Made by a program: the position numbers and the translations under genes | Shown here: positions 9,564 to 19,572 of the stretch, in pieces | Numbering within the stretch: the stretch's first letter is position 1 | How the letters are laid out: each line of letters opens with the position of its first letter | NCBI RefSeq assembly: GCF_900090045.1 | Contig: NC_041782.1 | Span: 1,500,001-1,564,000, forward strand | Source: Plasmodium malariae | Taxonomy: Eukaryota; Apicomplexa; Aconoidasida; Haemosporida; Plasmodiidae | Reading direction: 5' to 3' | DNA length: 64,000 bases | The notes under the pieces: model-generated | What the model was told of the DNA's origin: nothing | Database searches by the model: none | The model's input: only the letters and a program-made list of their open reading frames with translations

Positions 9564-12389
9564 ATGAACAAATTTTGCATATTTACAGGATTATATATCT
9601 TGTTTTTTAACGTATGCAATAATATAATTGAAAACTCCACATTTTATGTAAATTCCTACGCTCAAAAGAGAAGTATAGTATACAATAATAACACAAAGAG
9701 ATACCATAACAATTATCTACATTATATATATAATTTGTGTAATAATAACAAAAGGCGAAAAGAGTACTCTGTAAAAATTTGTACACATAATTTTGGTAAA
9801 ACATACCCCGACAACAGAAAAAATATTTTTTTAAGAAAAAAACCTGCACAAGCAAGGAAATTGAACAAAAAAAGGCATAGAATATTTTTCTTCTCCAAAG
9901 ACGGCTATACGCGTAATTGTTATGATAAAAGTAAAGGAATAAAAGGGGGGAAAAAAAAAAGATATATAAACATTAATATAAATATAAAAAAAAGTAAAAT
10001 AACAAAATGCGATGTATCAACCAATTTTTCATTTTATCTTGATGGGGAAAAACACACAAATGAGGAAAAAGAAAATGTCAACGTTTATGTTGAAAAGGGC
10101 AATATCACATCATCTAATCAGATAAAGAAAAGGGATGAAGACGGAAGAGAAGCACATATTGAAAATGTGCACGGGGAGAGTAGTAACTCATTGAGTGAAA
10201 AAGTAAATGATTATATTAGTCCAAAACGTGAAGAAGAAATGGAAAAACATGAAATGAAAGAAGAAAATAAGGTTAGTGGTGAGCACATGCACCCGAATGA
10301 CAACTTGTTGAAACCAAGTGAAAGTAATGAAGAAAATTTAAATAAAGCAATAAAAAAGGCTGAAGAGTATATTAAGGGTAAACAAGATAACATAATAGAA
10401 AAAAGAGAAATGAATAAAAAAAAAAAAGTAATAGAAAACTTGAAGGGTGATGATGTGTTTACAGATAAATTCCTAGATCTAAGTATGTACGATTTATTAA
10501 AACATGTATATAAAAAGAATATATATGTGAGCTCAAAAAATTTAGTAGACGATATTTGCAAGTGGTTGAAAAATATTTATACTAGCTATTTAAAATCAGA
10601 GGAGGAAAAGAAAAAAAAGAAAGTGAAGAATGGGGAAGGCACTGCAAATGGGAAGAAACTGATAGTAGAAAAAGACATATCTGACAATTATAGCAGAGAA
10701 AGAAAGGAAAGATATTTTAACAACTTCCGCTTAGAACAGTCGGACGGGGAAGATAATGATGATGATGATGATGGTGGTAGTGGTAGTGGTAATGATGACG
10801 AAACGCTGAAGGCACAGCTGCAGTCATTAAAATTGTACAACAAGAAAAACCTAAGCAAGTATTTCTACTCATTTAATAGGGGCAATATCCTGAAGCAGGT
10901 AGTTACTGAGGGGGAGGAGGAACAAATGGAAGAAGGGGAAAAGCAAAAGGACAAAAAAGGGGAAGTTAGACTATATGATGATAAGGATAAAAAATTGGAT
11001 GAAGAGATAGAAAAGGTGTTGTCAAATCCAATATTTGATTATGATACAAATTTGTATATTGATAAGAAAAGATATATGAAATCAAATGTAACGATTGAGT
11101 TTAACATTTATGATTCATATAAAGACCGTGTAATTTTAAATAATAAAAATACTAATTCGACTATGCTTGAATTTCCTTTGATGTATAGTCATAGTATTAT
11201 ACAGAAATGTATTCTTACTATGAAAAAATTAGAGAAAGCTATTTTTTACATTAACAATTCTTTACTGTTCAGAAATTTTACATCAAATAGTGAACCAACA
11301 AATGATGAAGATAGAAATGTATATGATGTTATAACTAACGAAAATTGGATTAAAATGGAAATATATCTGTGTAATATTTATGGAATTAATGAAAGGTGGG
11401 AAGGTATAACCCCTGATATGTTTACTGATGAAGAAAAAGCTAATTCTTTTTTAAAAGAATATTCCTTTGACTCATCTAACAATATTATAGGTGTTTCTAC
11501 CCAGGGAAAAGGAACACCTGTACATGAATCTAGTGGGAAAACTCAAATCGAGTCCACAAGCACAGCTGACAAGGGGGAAATTACCCAAGTGGAAGATGCA
11601 AATAGAGATCAGAGTAACAATAAAAATGATAATCCAAAATTATCTATGGAAGGTTGTGACTTAGGGAAGGAGGGAGAAAAAAAGATAGAAGGACAAGAAA
11701 AAAAAATTAGCGAAAAAAGAGCAGAGATAATAAGGAGAAGTGAAGAATATGAAACAAAAAAAGAACTGGAAATAAAAACTGACTTTTTAATGAAAAAATT
11801 AGAAAACGAAATGAAATATGATCCAAACCATTACATGTGGCAAGATTTATATCCACAATTAGGTGAACATGATAAGCAAAAAACAGATAAATATTTTGAC
11901 AGTCTAAAAAAAGAAATGAGTGAGCATCGATTTAGTAGAGGATATACAGATAATATAAAAAACAAGCAAAGTTTAAAAGGTTATGATATAGGAGAAAAAA
12001 TTGAAGGAAAAGCAAAATATTATGTGTGGCAAGAAACTATTCATTCCTTTTGTTTATATTTCCCATTACGACCATACGTAAAAAAAAAAGATATCATTGT
12101 TGATATGGACAATAACTTTTTTTTCCTTTCTATTCTTAATCGAACTATTATTAAAGACTTTTTTATTAAACCTATAAACTCCTCTGATTCTATATGGTCA
12201 TTGAGTGATAATGAAGAGGCTAATAGTATTAGAAAGAAACATTCCGATGAATTTCCTGTATATGAATTAACCAGTTCGGATGATCAGGAAGTACACAAAA
12301 TGATGAAAACGAAATTCTGCCTAATATACAATATTTACAAAGACAACAATCACAAGTACATGTGGGGATCCGTATTTAAGGCATCCTAG
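9564..12389 (+). CDS. Secreted/apicoplast-type protein with degenerate FKBP-like region and C-terminal CS (p23-like) domain
   Basis: This is a single 941-residue open frame with no intron needed. Residues 1-33 are a hydrophobic signal-like leader. Residues 34-110 are Asn/Lys/Arg-rich and acid-poor, like an apicoplast transit peptide. Residues 140-490 are low-complexity Lys/Glu/Asp with poly-Asp/Gly-Ser near 390. At about 505-570 a stretch from NVTIEFNIYDSYKD to LTMKKLEKAIFYI follows the strand pattern of FKBP prolyl isomerases. At about 595-630 INERWEGITPDMFTDEEK resembles the linker after an FKBP domain. Residues about 818-938 (YYVWQETIHSF, then DSIWSLSD and YMWGSVF) match a CS/p23/NudC fold. 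The FKBP Phe-Asp pair and the pocket Gly-Trp are not visible, so catalysis is unlikely. I infer a co-chaperone-like role, probably in the apicoplast. I do not recognise a named gene. Confidence 0.72.
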   Translation: MNKFCIFTGLYILFFNVCNNIIENSTFYVNSYAQKRSIVYNNNTKRYHNNYLHYIYNLCNNNKRRKEYSVKICTHNFGKTYPDNRKNIFLRKKPAQARKLNKKRHRIFFFSKDGYTRNCYDKSKGIKGGKKKRYINININIKKSKITKCDVSTNFSFYLDGEKHTNEEKENVNVYVEKGNITSSNQIKKRDEDGREAHIENVHGESSNSLSEKVNDYISPKREEEMEKHEMKEENKVSGEHMHPNDNLLKPSESNEENLNKAIKKAEEYIKGKQDNIIEKREMNKKKKVIENLKGDDVFTDKFLDLSMYDLLKHVYKKNIYVSSKNLVDDICKWLKNIYTSYLKSEEEKKKKKVKNGEGTANGKKLIVEKDISDNYSRERKERYFNNFRLEQSDGEDNDDDDDGGSGSGNDDETLKAQLQSLKLYNKKNLSKYFYSFNRGNILKQVVTEGEEEQMEEGEKQKDKKGEVRLYDDKDKKLDEEIEKVLSNPIFDYDTNLYIDKKRYMKSNVTIEFNIYDSYKDRVILNNKNTNSTMLEFPLMYSHSIIQKCILTMKKLEKAIFYINNSLLFRNFTSNSEPTNDEDRNVYDVITNENWIKMEIYLCNIYGINERWEGITPDMFTDEEKANSFLKEYSFDSSNNIIGVSTQGKGTPVHESSGKTQIESTSTADKGEITQVEDANRDQSNNKNDNPKLSMEGCDLGKEGEKKIEGQEKKISEKRAEIIRRSEEYETKKELEIKTDFLMKKLENEMKYDPNHYMWQDLYPQLGEHDKQKTDKYFDSLKKEMSEHRFSRGYTDNIKNKQSLKGYDIGEKIEGKAKYYVWQETIHSFCLYFPLRPYVKKKDIIVDMDNNFFFLSILNRTIIKDFFIKPINSSDSIWSLSDNEEANSIRKKHSDEFPVYELTSSDDQEVHKMMKTKFCLIYNIYKDNNHKYMWGSVFKAS

Positions 12390-12920
12390 AATAGGGAAGC
12401 AGAAGTACCTTCGTTGTTCTTTTACCTGTGCATATCGTGGTTTATCCTGTTAGTGATACCATTTTTTGAGCCCCCATTATGTTGTAGTTTAACCTGTTAG
12501 TGAAACCATTTTTTATAGCCCCTACGTATCATCCTTTTTTTTAACCTCTGAGAGATTTTTTTTTTTTTTCCCCTTTTTTCTCCCCCTTACTATTATCATT
12601 CGTGGCCCATACCATTGTTGACGTTTCTTTGTAAATTTTTTTCAAATAAAGAACAACTTTCACATTATTGTTGTTACTGTTTCTATTCTTGCAATTGTTA
12701 TTGGAGTACGTAGGGGTCCTTCTAAGAGTACCACCTTATGCAAATAGTTTTACGAAAACAAGCGCAGTATTGGATGTACTTATATGTATATGTATATATA
12801 CGCACGTATGTATGTAAAACGAAAAACCCCGCACGACTTTGTAAACATTCATAAAGCTCTCTCCATGTAGGGACACGTCATTACGTGTACCTAAATGCAC
12901 GCATGTGAAAAGAATAAGTT

Positions 12921-12962
<42 letters not shown>

Positions 12963-13046
12963 AAAGAAAGTGATCTATATAACCATACACTGTTGCAAAG
13001 CCCTTACTCACCATTCGATTGCCAAAATATGATGACGCTCTTTTTT
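12390..13046. other. Tail-to-tail spacer with a duplicated segment
   Basis: This lies between the stops of the FKBP/CS gene and pyrophosphatase. It contains two imperfect copies of a ~40-bp segment (about 12441-12475 and 12488-12525, sharing CCTGTTAGTGA-ACCATTTTTT and AGCCCC), a poly-T tract at 12927-12961 and a GTAC/TATA microsatellite near 12780-12815. No exon was seen. Confidence 0.65.
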
Positions 13047-13723
13047 TTACGGAGTCCAAATGCAAGCGTTGGGTTTGTACAAAGGATCTGCTCTATAATA
13101 CGAAATGTCAATATCCTGAAGTAGAGTATTATATGTAGAATCATCGTGGTGGGTTTTATATGGAACCATATTAAGGTTAAGTTCAGTACTGTTTGAGGTG
13201 CTAATGTTAGTGGAACATTTACCTGATATACTTTCATCTGTTTTGAGACCATCTATCTCTTTTACATCATTTAAGAATTCTAAATAGTATTCATGTGTTT
13301 TTGCTATCAAGTCTTCACTTTCCTTTTTATTGTATAATTTTTTAGATATGATGTTTAACACTTTCGATTCAGCCATTTTGTATGAACGGAACCATTCCAG
13401 CAGTAGGCTTAGCGTGTAGGGGTAGTACTTTTCCACGTCCTCCAGGCTGTTTATCTTTTCGAAATTACTGTCTTCCTTCTGTTATGTAAATGGGTGTTAT
13501 GTAAATGGGTGTTATGTAAATGGGTGTTATGTAAATGGGTGTTATGTAAATGGGTGTTATATAAATGGGTGTTATATAAATGGGTGTAATAACGAGGAAA
13601 ACGACATGCCTAAATGAAACATAGAGCTATTTGTGCATTTTTCCTTTCATACATTAATCGCTATGATTTTCCAATCCAGCTGCCCCTCATCGATTAGAGT
13701 GAACGCGCCTAAAACCTTTTCCC

Positions 13724-13767
<44 letters not shown>

Positions 13768-14526
13768 TAATAAATGAGCGCATACACGACTGGATAATAA
13801 ACGGATGTATAAGGACCAGAGGGAGGGGACCAGATAACAAAACGCTTTTCCCTCCCTTTTTAGCAAAAAGACTGAGTCATTTTCATCGCTCTTTCCATTT
13901 ACACATACCTTAACAGGAACGACCTGTCCCATTTTGAGACTATTTTTCCCTATGTCAACTATGTCCAAAGGATCATCATCACCAGTAAAAAATAGCTGTT
14001 GATTGTTATTGGTTTGGTAGGTGTAAATATGTTTAGGGTACTCATAAGTCCTAGGTAAGGCTCCATAATTCCAATATATAGAATTATGATAATAACGTAG
14101 TTTACCTTTCTTTGTATCTTGTTTAATTATATTAAATTTTTCATTTAACTTTATTTCTAATTTTATATAATTATATTTGGATATTTCAACGATCATATTA
14201 TATGTCCCATCTTCATTCATTAAATCAATATGATGCCATGGGGATATAGGGACAAAATCATTATTTACTTTTTGTAAATATGTTATATGAAAATTATCTT
14301 CATTTATTTGATTACAATATTTAACCATATATGTTTTATTATTATTTATAAATATATTATTTCTTTTATCATATAAATTTAAATTTGAAAAAATATTAGA
14401 AATAATATTATTATTATGAAAATTTAAATTAACTTTTACTTCTTTATTTGTTTCAATGAAATAATCATTCTTCTTATCCTTCATTTCTCCCCTGTCATTT
14501 TCATATATAACTCCAGAGCTGCTCAT
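13047..14526 (-). CDS. PPase: Soluble inorganic pyrophosphatase
   Basis: This is a family I soluble pyrophosphatase that hydrolyses PPi to two phosphates with Mg2+, pulling biosynthetic reactions forward. Exons (minus strand) are 14526-13909, 13715-13653 and 13478-13047, all phase 0, giving 370 residues. The acidic active-site motif GDDDPLDIVDIG is at about residues 184-195. The 21-residue middle exon supplies the conserved LIDEGQLDWKIIAIN segment. The last exon starts with a spacer, then EDVEKYYPYTLSLLLEWFR, matching the family's EDVEKYFP...TDEWFR region. There is a ~50-residue N-terminal and a ~70-residue C-terminal extension relative to yeast PPase, as in other Plasmodium. The ATG at 14526 is the first in frame. 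Intron 2 contains a 15-bp minisatellite. Neighbours fit the P. falciparum order. Confidence 0.95.
13480..13588. repeat. 15-bp minisatellite inside PPase intron 2
   Basis: About seven copies of GTTATGTAAATGGGT; the last copies carry ATATAAA. On the coding (minus) strand the array runs right up to the intron's 3' acceptor at 13479/13478, so the acceptor context is the end of a repeat unit. Confidence 0.95.
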
Positions 14527-14570
14527 TTTTCTTCTTTTCAAATTGGTTACTACGTTTTTCTAAAGAGGAG

Positions 14571-14611
<41 letters not shown>

Positions 14612-14790
14612 TAAATACAAAAAGGTAAATACAAAAAAGGTAGACACAAAAGAGTTCTACAAAAACACAGATAAAAATTTCTCTTTGCTTCTGTTCTGTT
14701 GATCCGCTTCGTAAAAGGAAAAGAAGCTCTCTATTCATGCACGCGTGTTTCATTAAACCCCCTTGGCGCTACACACACACAATACATATA

Positions 14791-14900
14791 CATTTATATA
14801 TACATGTACATATACATATACATTTATATATACATGTACATATACATATACATTTATATATACATGTACATATACATATACATTTATATATATATATATA
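14791..14900. repeat. 30-bp tandem repeat (about 3.5 copies)
   Basis: A perfect 30-base unit built of ATAC/ATAT steps (positions 14791-14820 repeat at +30 and +60), ending in plain (TA)n. Confidence 0.93.
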
Positions 14901-14989
14901 TATGCTATACTTATGTATGTATTTTTTTTTTTTTTTTAAACGTGCAAAAAACAAAGGCGTATTGAGTGAGCTGCAAGTGCGTAGACACG

Positions 14990-15020
<31 letters not shown>

Positions 15021-15227
15021 GGGCTCAAATGAGCGTATGTGTTCGCGTATATATATTTACATATACATATATGTATATACACATATATATACATGCACAT
15101 ATATAAATATGTACGTGTATATGCGTGCAGGTGTTTGCCAGGATGAGGTTATTCGCATGCAAATGCAAAAGATAAAAATACGGAAAGGAAAAAAAAATAA
15201 AATAAATAATTAAGAAAATATATGAAT

Positions 15228-15345
15228 AAATGAACAAATGAATAAACGAACAAATGAACAAATGAACAAATGAACAAATGAACAAATGAACAAATGAACA
15301 AATGAACAAATGAACAAATGAACAAATGAACAAATGAATAATTAA
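15228..15345. repeat. 8-bp tandem repeat (AACAAATG)n
   Basis: About 14 near-perfect copies of AACAAATG, with diverged edge copies AATAAATG and AATAAACG. Confidence 0.95.
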
Positions 15346-16706
15346 ATGAATGATCAAATAAATAAGGATATATAATGAACCGTTAAACGTTCTGGATAAA
15401 ATAACTTGACGCCCTGTGGAAAAACTATGAAAGGAGGTAAGTCTCCCGTTATAATATATTTCTGTACATAAGTATGCGTCTTACATATACATGTATGTAT
15501 GTATGTATGTATGTACGTATGTACGTATGTATGTATATGCATATGTACACAAATATGTATATATAAATATGTATATATAAATATGTATATATGTACATAC
15601 CTGTATATATATAAACATGTACATGTGTATAATCATGTATGCATGTATGCTCACCTGTTCATACAAGTATGCATTAACATATGCTCAAATGTCAGTCCAT
15701 GCAAACTTGAACATTTGCAAAAAATAGTTTATTATTATTACAAAATATAAACGTTAACACACACATCGTTAATATAAAAAATTTGTAACTAGCTTCATAA
15801 AAATCGGGAAAAAAATTTATATTTCGGGGGGAATGGGAAGCATAATATTTGGCTATTCAAATGTTAATGAATAAACGAATGATCAAATGGGTACAAACTC
15901 AAGCGCACTTGCACATATATACATATATATATATATATATTAGGTATATATGCATGTATGTGTGCATTCACATATGTAGGTATGTATTCGCGTATGTATG
16001 TGTGTATTCATATATGTATGCACATATGTAGGCATGTATGCAAGTGCGTAAGTTATTTATTCAGAGTCAAATTCATTTGTATATGAATACCTTTTACAGT
16101 ATAAAAATTCTATTAAAGATAAAAATTAAACAACATAATGCTCTTTTTGCATTTCTTCTTAATGTAATATTTAAATCTTTTTATTTTTATTTTTTATTTT
16201 TTATTTTTTTTATTTTTTATTTTTTATTTTTATTTTTATTTTTTTTTTTTGTTTTACTTTGTTTTGTTTCGCTTTATTTTATTTTCGTTGTACATTTCAA
16301 GTATGTTCAGCTCAAAGACCATTTGCATACATGCACATACAACATCTTAATTGAAAGAAATAAAAATATTAGTCGCATGGGTGTATGAGTGTATGCGTGT
16401 GAGTGTATGAGTGTATGAATGTATGAGTGTATGCGTGTGAGTGTATGAGTGTATGAATGTATGAGTGTACAAGTAAATAATTGAACGAATGAATAAAAAT
16501 TTTCAAGCAATAAGAAAATGTCAGCATATATATACATATTCCAATGTAAAGAGGATACAAATGTTTTTATCCCTCTTGAAATATCTCTACTTTCTGCGTT
16601 ATGCCTCACGTATAATTTTGCTCACTCATTATTGCTCATTGTACACTACTCACTTTAATTTTTTAATAAACAAAATAATATACATATATATTGATATATG
16701 CACATA

Positions 16707-16707
16707 C

Positions 16708-16780
<73 letters not shown>
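16707..16780. repeat. (TA)n microsatellite
   Basis: More than 35 uninterrupted TA steps, the longest pure TA tract in this interval. Confidence 0.97.
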
Positions 16781-16781
<1 letters not shown>

Positions 16782-16890
16782 TATATATATGCTGTATTAC
16801 TTACATGTATGCTTTTATTATTCCTACTCACACACATGTATACACTTGCCATTGGCACCGAAAAAAGCTAATTTCGTATCAAACGAGCTC

Positions 16891-16925
<35 letters not shown>

Positions 16926-17089
16926 ATTCTTTTTAGCTATTTAAAATCTTCTAGTATGATAAATTTAATAAAAAAATAAAAATAGAATAAGACCTTTCAT
17001 CTTGCATAATATAACACTCATACGAATACATTTACATCACGTAGACGACGAAAAAATAGTAAAATAAATAAACGCACAGATAAATGCAT

Positions 17090-17345
17090 AAATGGATGCA
17101 TACATAAACGAATAAACGATTGCTTAAATGGATAAATACATAAACGAATAAATGAATGCGCAAATGAATGAATGCATAAATGAATGAATGCATAATAAAT
17201 GGATGAATACATAAACGAATAAATGAATGCATGAATACATAAACGAATATATGAATGCATGAATACATAAACGAATAAATGAATGCATGAATACATAAAC
17301 GAATATATGAATGCATGAATACATAAACGAATATATGAATGGATG
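17090..17345. repeat. Degenerate 20-24-bp minisatellite
   Basis: Interspersed units of the type ATGAATGCATGAATACATAAACGAATA. It produces three overlapping long minus-strand frames of His/Ser/Phe/Tyr repeats that are not genes. Confidence 0.9.
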
Positions 17346-17405
17346 CATAAACGAAGAGGAACAGAATAAAACAAAATAAAGTGCAACTTTAGTAAAAGAA
17401 TTCTG

Positions 17406-17686
17406 CTATTTTTGCCTTCCACTTATATACAACATAATGGATGAAATGTACATGAACGTAAGTGAACTGTTCTTGTCCCTCTTAAAACATAACGAAATGT
17501 AAGACATATTTTCTACATAATATTGGACCATCCGCTCATTAATTTGTTTATTTCCTTATTCATTTCGAGTTTTTTTAGTTTTTTTAATTTTTTTAATTAT
17601 TTACTTGTAAACCCGTTTCAATGAAGAACTTCATCTTCATGGGTGTCAGCACGTCCAGCCCTTTTAGTATATTGCCAATTCCTTTG

Positions 17687-17738
<52 letters not shown>

Positions 17739-18141
17739 AAGAAAAATAAGAAAAAGATAATAAAATAGGAGGAAATAATAATTAAGTGAAAAAAAAAAAA
17801 TAATAAAATAAAAATAAAAAGGTGGGGAGAGGGGAAATAAACTCTTATTCACTTGTTAAACTACACACAAACAATTTTCCTCATTCGGTGAGGCGTTATA
17901 TATATTTATTTATTTTATTTGTTTATTTTATTTGTTTATTTTATTTGTTTATTTTATTTGTTTATTTTATTTATTTATATATTTATTTATTTTATATGTT
18001 TTTTTTTTTTTTTTATATTTATTTTATTTTTATTTTATTTTTTTTCGTGTGTGTGTGTGTTTGTATGACTAGTAAAATATTCTCGTTCAACTTACCCTCC
18101 GGTACGTAAAGAAACATGTGTAAAAAAAGGAAAATATTCAT
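17406..18141 (-). CDS. Possible small spliced gene, unknown function
   Basis: Three short minus-strand segments have balanced codon usage unlike the surrounding repeats and can be joined in frame. They are 18117 (or 18141) to 18096, ending MFLYVPE with a strong donor GGTAAGT; 17681-17613, containing IGNILKGLDVLTPMK and FFIETG after a poly-T acceptor; and 17554-17406, containing INERMVQYYVENM and ending ISGRQK before a stop. The joined product is 79 or 87 residues. The first junction (phase 1, poly-T acceptor ending CAAAG) is good. The second needs a 58-base intron with a weak purine-rich acceptor, and a second donor (17607/17604) exists. I do not recognise the protein. The gene model is inference and the 3' half may be wrong. 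Confidence 0.33.
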
Positions 18142-18515
18142 TGTAACAATTGTTGGCAATGCTTAATCATGCTATTTGAACTTAACAAAGTAGACTAAAA
18201 TGCAGATAACTAATGAGAAAAGAAGTGAAATGATGTGAAATGCGGTGAAATACAGTGAAATAAGATACGATAAAATGAAATAATATACGATAAAATGAAA
18301 TAATATACGATAAAATGAAATAAAATACGATAATATGAAATAAAATATGATTATACGAAATAAAATTAAATAAAAGAAAAGCAAAAATCATAGATGGTGT
18401 TTATTAAATCATGTTTCACCATGAAAGTTTTTCATTGCAATGGCATAAACATATGAGAATCAAAATATATCACCTAGTTGATAAATCAACAAGTTGACGA
18501 AAATTGCTCAACCGT

Positions 18516-18720
18516 TCAGTTCACTAGGAACAAGCGAAATTCCCCGTCATCTTTATTTAGCTCTATTTTACTTTGCTCTTTTTCTTTTTTTTGCTCCATT
18601 TCAATCTGCTCCTTATAGTATATTCATAAATATTTAATCCAAATGATGATATTAAAAAGAGCACAAGGAGCCTTTTTTTTAAAAATACTCTTGGTATTAT
18701 GCTACTATATTCCCTCTGTT
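18516..18720 (-). pseudogene. Coding-like island with a single-TM segment and an apparent frame break
   Basis: On the minus strand, after an acceptor-like AACAG at about 18720, one frame reads a basic stretch, then LLVLFLISSFGLNIYE, a good transmembrane segment. At about 18618-18625 the sensible frame changes to YYKEQIEMEQKKEKEQ, which continues to GEFRLFLVN and a stop at 18516. The two halves are offset by two bases at an ATATAC step, as if one TA dinucleotide were extra. It could be a decayed gene, an assembly indel, or two exons of a gene whose 5' part lies at 18860-19240. The type given is a best guess; a small mitochondrial-type membrane protein is one idea but not shown. Confidence 0.3.
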
Positions 18721-19572
18721 AGTCTTCATTTTTTCATTTTATAAAAAAATTAATTGAAAAGGCATAAAAAAAAATATAAAAAAAAAATATAAAAAAAAAT
18801 ATATAAATAAATAAATACATATACATATATATATACATACATATATATATATATGTACATCGGCGGTAGGACTCATATGCTATAGGCTCTTCTCTATAAA
18901 TGTATACATATGTGTACATGTACAATTACCATATTCTTTAAACGAATTATACATCTATATAAAACGCAAAAAAAAAAAAAAAATGGGAGAAACAAATGCA
19001 TATTTTCAACTGCTCATATTGAAAATTTTTAAATTAATATATATTTTTTGAAGCATACGGTTCAGCATATATATATATTGTGTGTGAATAAGAATTGTAT
19101 GGAGAAAGAAAAAGGAAAAAAAGAAAAAATGTTTATTTGATCTAAATGTTAAAGGGAAATTGAAAAGGCATAAAAAAAAAAAAAATACACAAAGGCAAGA
19201 AATAAAAAAATTTAAACTTTCACAATTTTTTTTGTCCATTTTGCATGTTTTAAAAAGGTAAAAACGTTTTCGTACGCTCTATTTTTTTTTTTTTTTCTTC
19301 ATTTATTTCTTATAATTTATTTAAAATGTAATGCAGTTTATATTTGATAAGATTACACACTTGAAGAATCTCTTACTTGATAAGATTCTCATCTGGTAAA
19401 CTTCTCCCCCTGTAAGCTTTTCACCGGGTAGACCTTATAACACAACTTGCACATGCATGCCCGTGTACATACGCACATACGTATAACCTCCGGCAGTGTA
19501 ACTGTACACACGTACACACAGTGGAGCGAGCAAATGTTCACCTCTCGACAGCTTCTTTAAGACCATATTAAA

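Larger units (their letters stand above)
14527..19572. other. 5-kb repeat-rich interval between PPase and the GCP gene
   Basis: This is the longest interval without a confident gene. It holds poly-A/T runs (14578-14609, 14991-15017, 16891-16918, 17688-17736), a 30-bp array (14791-14900), an 8-bp array (15228-15345), GTAT-type microsatellite (15490-15650, 15930-16050), a GTGTATGA array (16381-16470), (TA)n (16707-16780), a Met/Tyr-rich minisatellite (17090-17345), a 13-bp T-rich array (17905-17985) and a 20-bp array (18233-18350). Coding-looking islands on the minus strand at 17406-18141 and 18516-18720 are annotated separately. Confidence 0.6.

Noticed and set aside
9564..9663. PEXEL-type export motif in the FKBP/CS protein
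   Set aside because: No RxLxE/Q/D at the expected distance after the leader; the basic Asn/Lys stretch fits a transit peptide better.
17018..17422. Three minus-strand frames with Ser-Phe-Met-Tyr-Ser repeats
   Set aside because: They are phase-shifted readings of a degenerate 20-24-bp minisatellite.
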